A stretch of 5,221 nucleotides of DNA from Alphaproteobacteria bacterium. GTDB lineage: Bacteria > Pseudomonadota > Alphaproteobacteria > ATCC43930 > CGMCC-115725. A program made the translations under genes and the position numbers. This document shows, one piece after another, positions 4,834-5,221 of this stretch. The stretch spans positions 1-5,221 of the forward strand of contig VAZF01000257.1 in assembly GCA_005888425.1 (NCBI GenBank), given 5' to 3'. The number at the start of each line of letters is the position of its first letter. The stretch's first letter is position 1. Under the pieces are notes generated by a model. It worked only from the letters and a program-made list of their open reading frames with translations, was not told where the DNA came from and did no database searches.

Positions 4834-5221
4834 CGCTGGGGGCGGGGTCGAGAAAGCCGCGCGGGTCGACCGGGCGCTTCCCTTGGCGCAATTCGAAATG
4901 GAGTTGCGGCTCGGTGACGCCGCCGGTCGCTCCGACTTTCGCGATTGTCTGCCCTTTGTAGACCGGGTCGCCCTTGCGGACGAGCACCTCATCGCAATGC
5001 GCGTAAGCCGAGATCCAGCCATTCGTGTGCTTGATCAGCACGAGATTGCCGTAGCCGCGCAATTCGTTGCCGACATAAGCGACGATGCCGCTCTCGACCG
5101 ATTTGATCGGGGTGCCGCGCGAGGCCGCGATGTTGATCCCGTCATTGTGCGTCCCGTCAGCCGCGACGCCGTAGCTCGCCAGCACATGGCCGTGCACCGG
5201 CCAGGGGAACCGGCTGCCGGT
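4829..5221 (-). CDS. nlpD: NlpD/LppB-like M23 (LytM) domain protein, C-terminal part (5' end beyond window)
   Basis: The visible 130 C-terminal residues form a complete LytM fold: FPWPVHGHVLASYG (fragment residues 5-18), NDGINIAASRGTPI (26-39), GYGNLVLIKH (56-65), SAYAH (71-75), and PQLHFELR (105-112) before a short PVDP-x-x-FLDP end. In catalytic M23 endopeptidases zinc is held by HxxxD and HxH; here the first motif reads NDGIN (N26, N30) and the second QLH (Q106, H108), so two or more ligands are missing, as in E. coli NlpD. I therefore infer an activator of periplasmic amidases in cell separation and not an active hydrolase. The N-terminal part, where a lipoprotein signal and LysM repeats would be expected, lies beyond the right edge. 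The frame is open to the edge, so the internal GTG at 5197 is not the start. The TAG stop falls in the terminal repeat of a palindromic element. Orthology to nlpD specifically is probable, not proven. Confidence 0.9.
   Translation of the reverse strand, partial: TGSRFPWPVHGHVLASYGVAADGTHNDGINIAASRGTPIKSVESGIVAYVGNELRGYGNLVLIKHTNGWISAYAHCDEVLVRKGDPVYKGQTIAKVGATGGVTEPQLHFELRQGKRPVDPRGFLDPAPSA

Noticed and set aside
1..5221. CRISPR array, tRNA, rRNA, prophage or insertion-sequence genes
   Set aside because: No regularly spaced direct repeats, no tRNA-like cloverleaf, no transposase or integrase sequence was seen on either strand.

Overview
The window looks like a chromosomal housekeeping segment of a high-GC alphaproteobacterium, most likely one of the Hyphomicrobiales (Rhizobiales). 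Three things point there: the gene order NlpD-type peptidase / DUF815 ATPase / yajC / secD / secF / Mth938-domain gene, the protein sequences themselves, and a left-edge gene whose N-terminus carries the GIGHNGGPPLD signature I associate from memory with alphaproteobacterial hypothetical proteins. No database search was possible, so taxonomy is inference.

Layout from right to left. The right edge (4829-5221, minus) holds the C-terminal 130 residues of an M23/LytM-domain protein of the NlpD/LppB type. Its zinc ligands look degenerate, which suggests a murein-hydrolase activator rather than an enzyme. A convergent intergenic gap (4650-4828) is almost filled by two palindromic repeats: a GC-rich compound hairpin (4668-4732) and a 79-bp element with inverted CGTAGGG ends (4755-4833) that supplies the stop codon of the peptidase gene. 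On the plus strand (3783-4649) lies a complete DUF815-family AAA-type ATPase with a GTG start.

A divergent intergenic region (3600-3782) with two close, perfect hairpins separates the ATPase from a minus-strand operon: yajC (3228-3599), secD (1601-3184), secF (621-1601, ATG overlapping the secD TGA) and a small Mth938-domain/NDUFAF3-like gene (218-583). After 74 nt, a further minus-strand gene begins at 143 behind a strong Shine-Dalgarno and runs off the left edge.

YajC, SecD and SecF form the accessory complex of the Sec translocon, which uses the proton motive force to help pull proteins across the inner membrane and supports membrane-protein insertion. The Mth938 protein belongs to the family whose mitochondrial member, NDUFAF3, assists respiratory complex I assembly, so its place behind secDF fits membrane-complex biogenesis. 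I see no new defence, mobile or biosynthetic system. The items most worth a second look are the repeat that ends the peptidase gene, the degenerate LytM site, a cysteine pair in the periplasmic loop of SecF, the hairpin pair in the divergent promoter region, and the short partial gene at the left edge.
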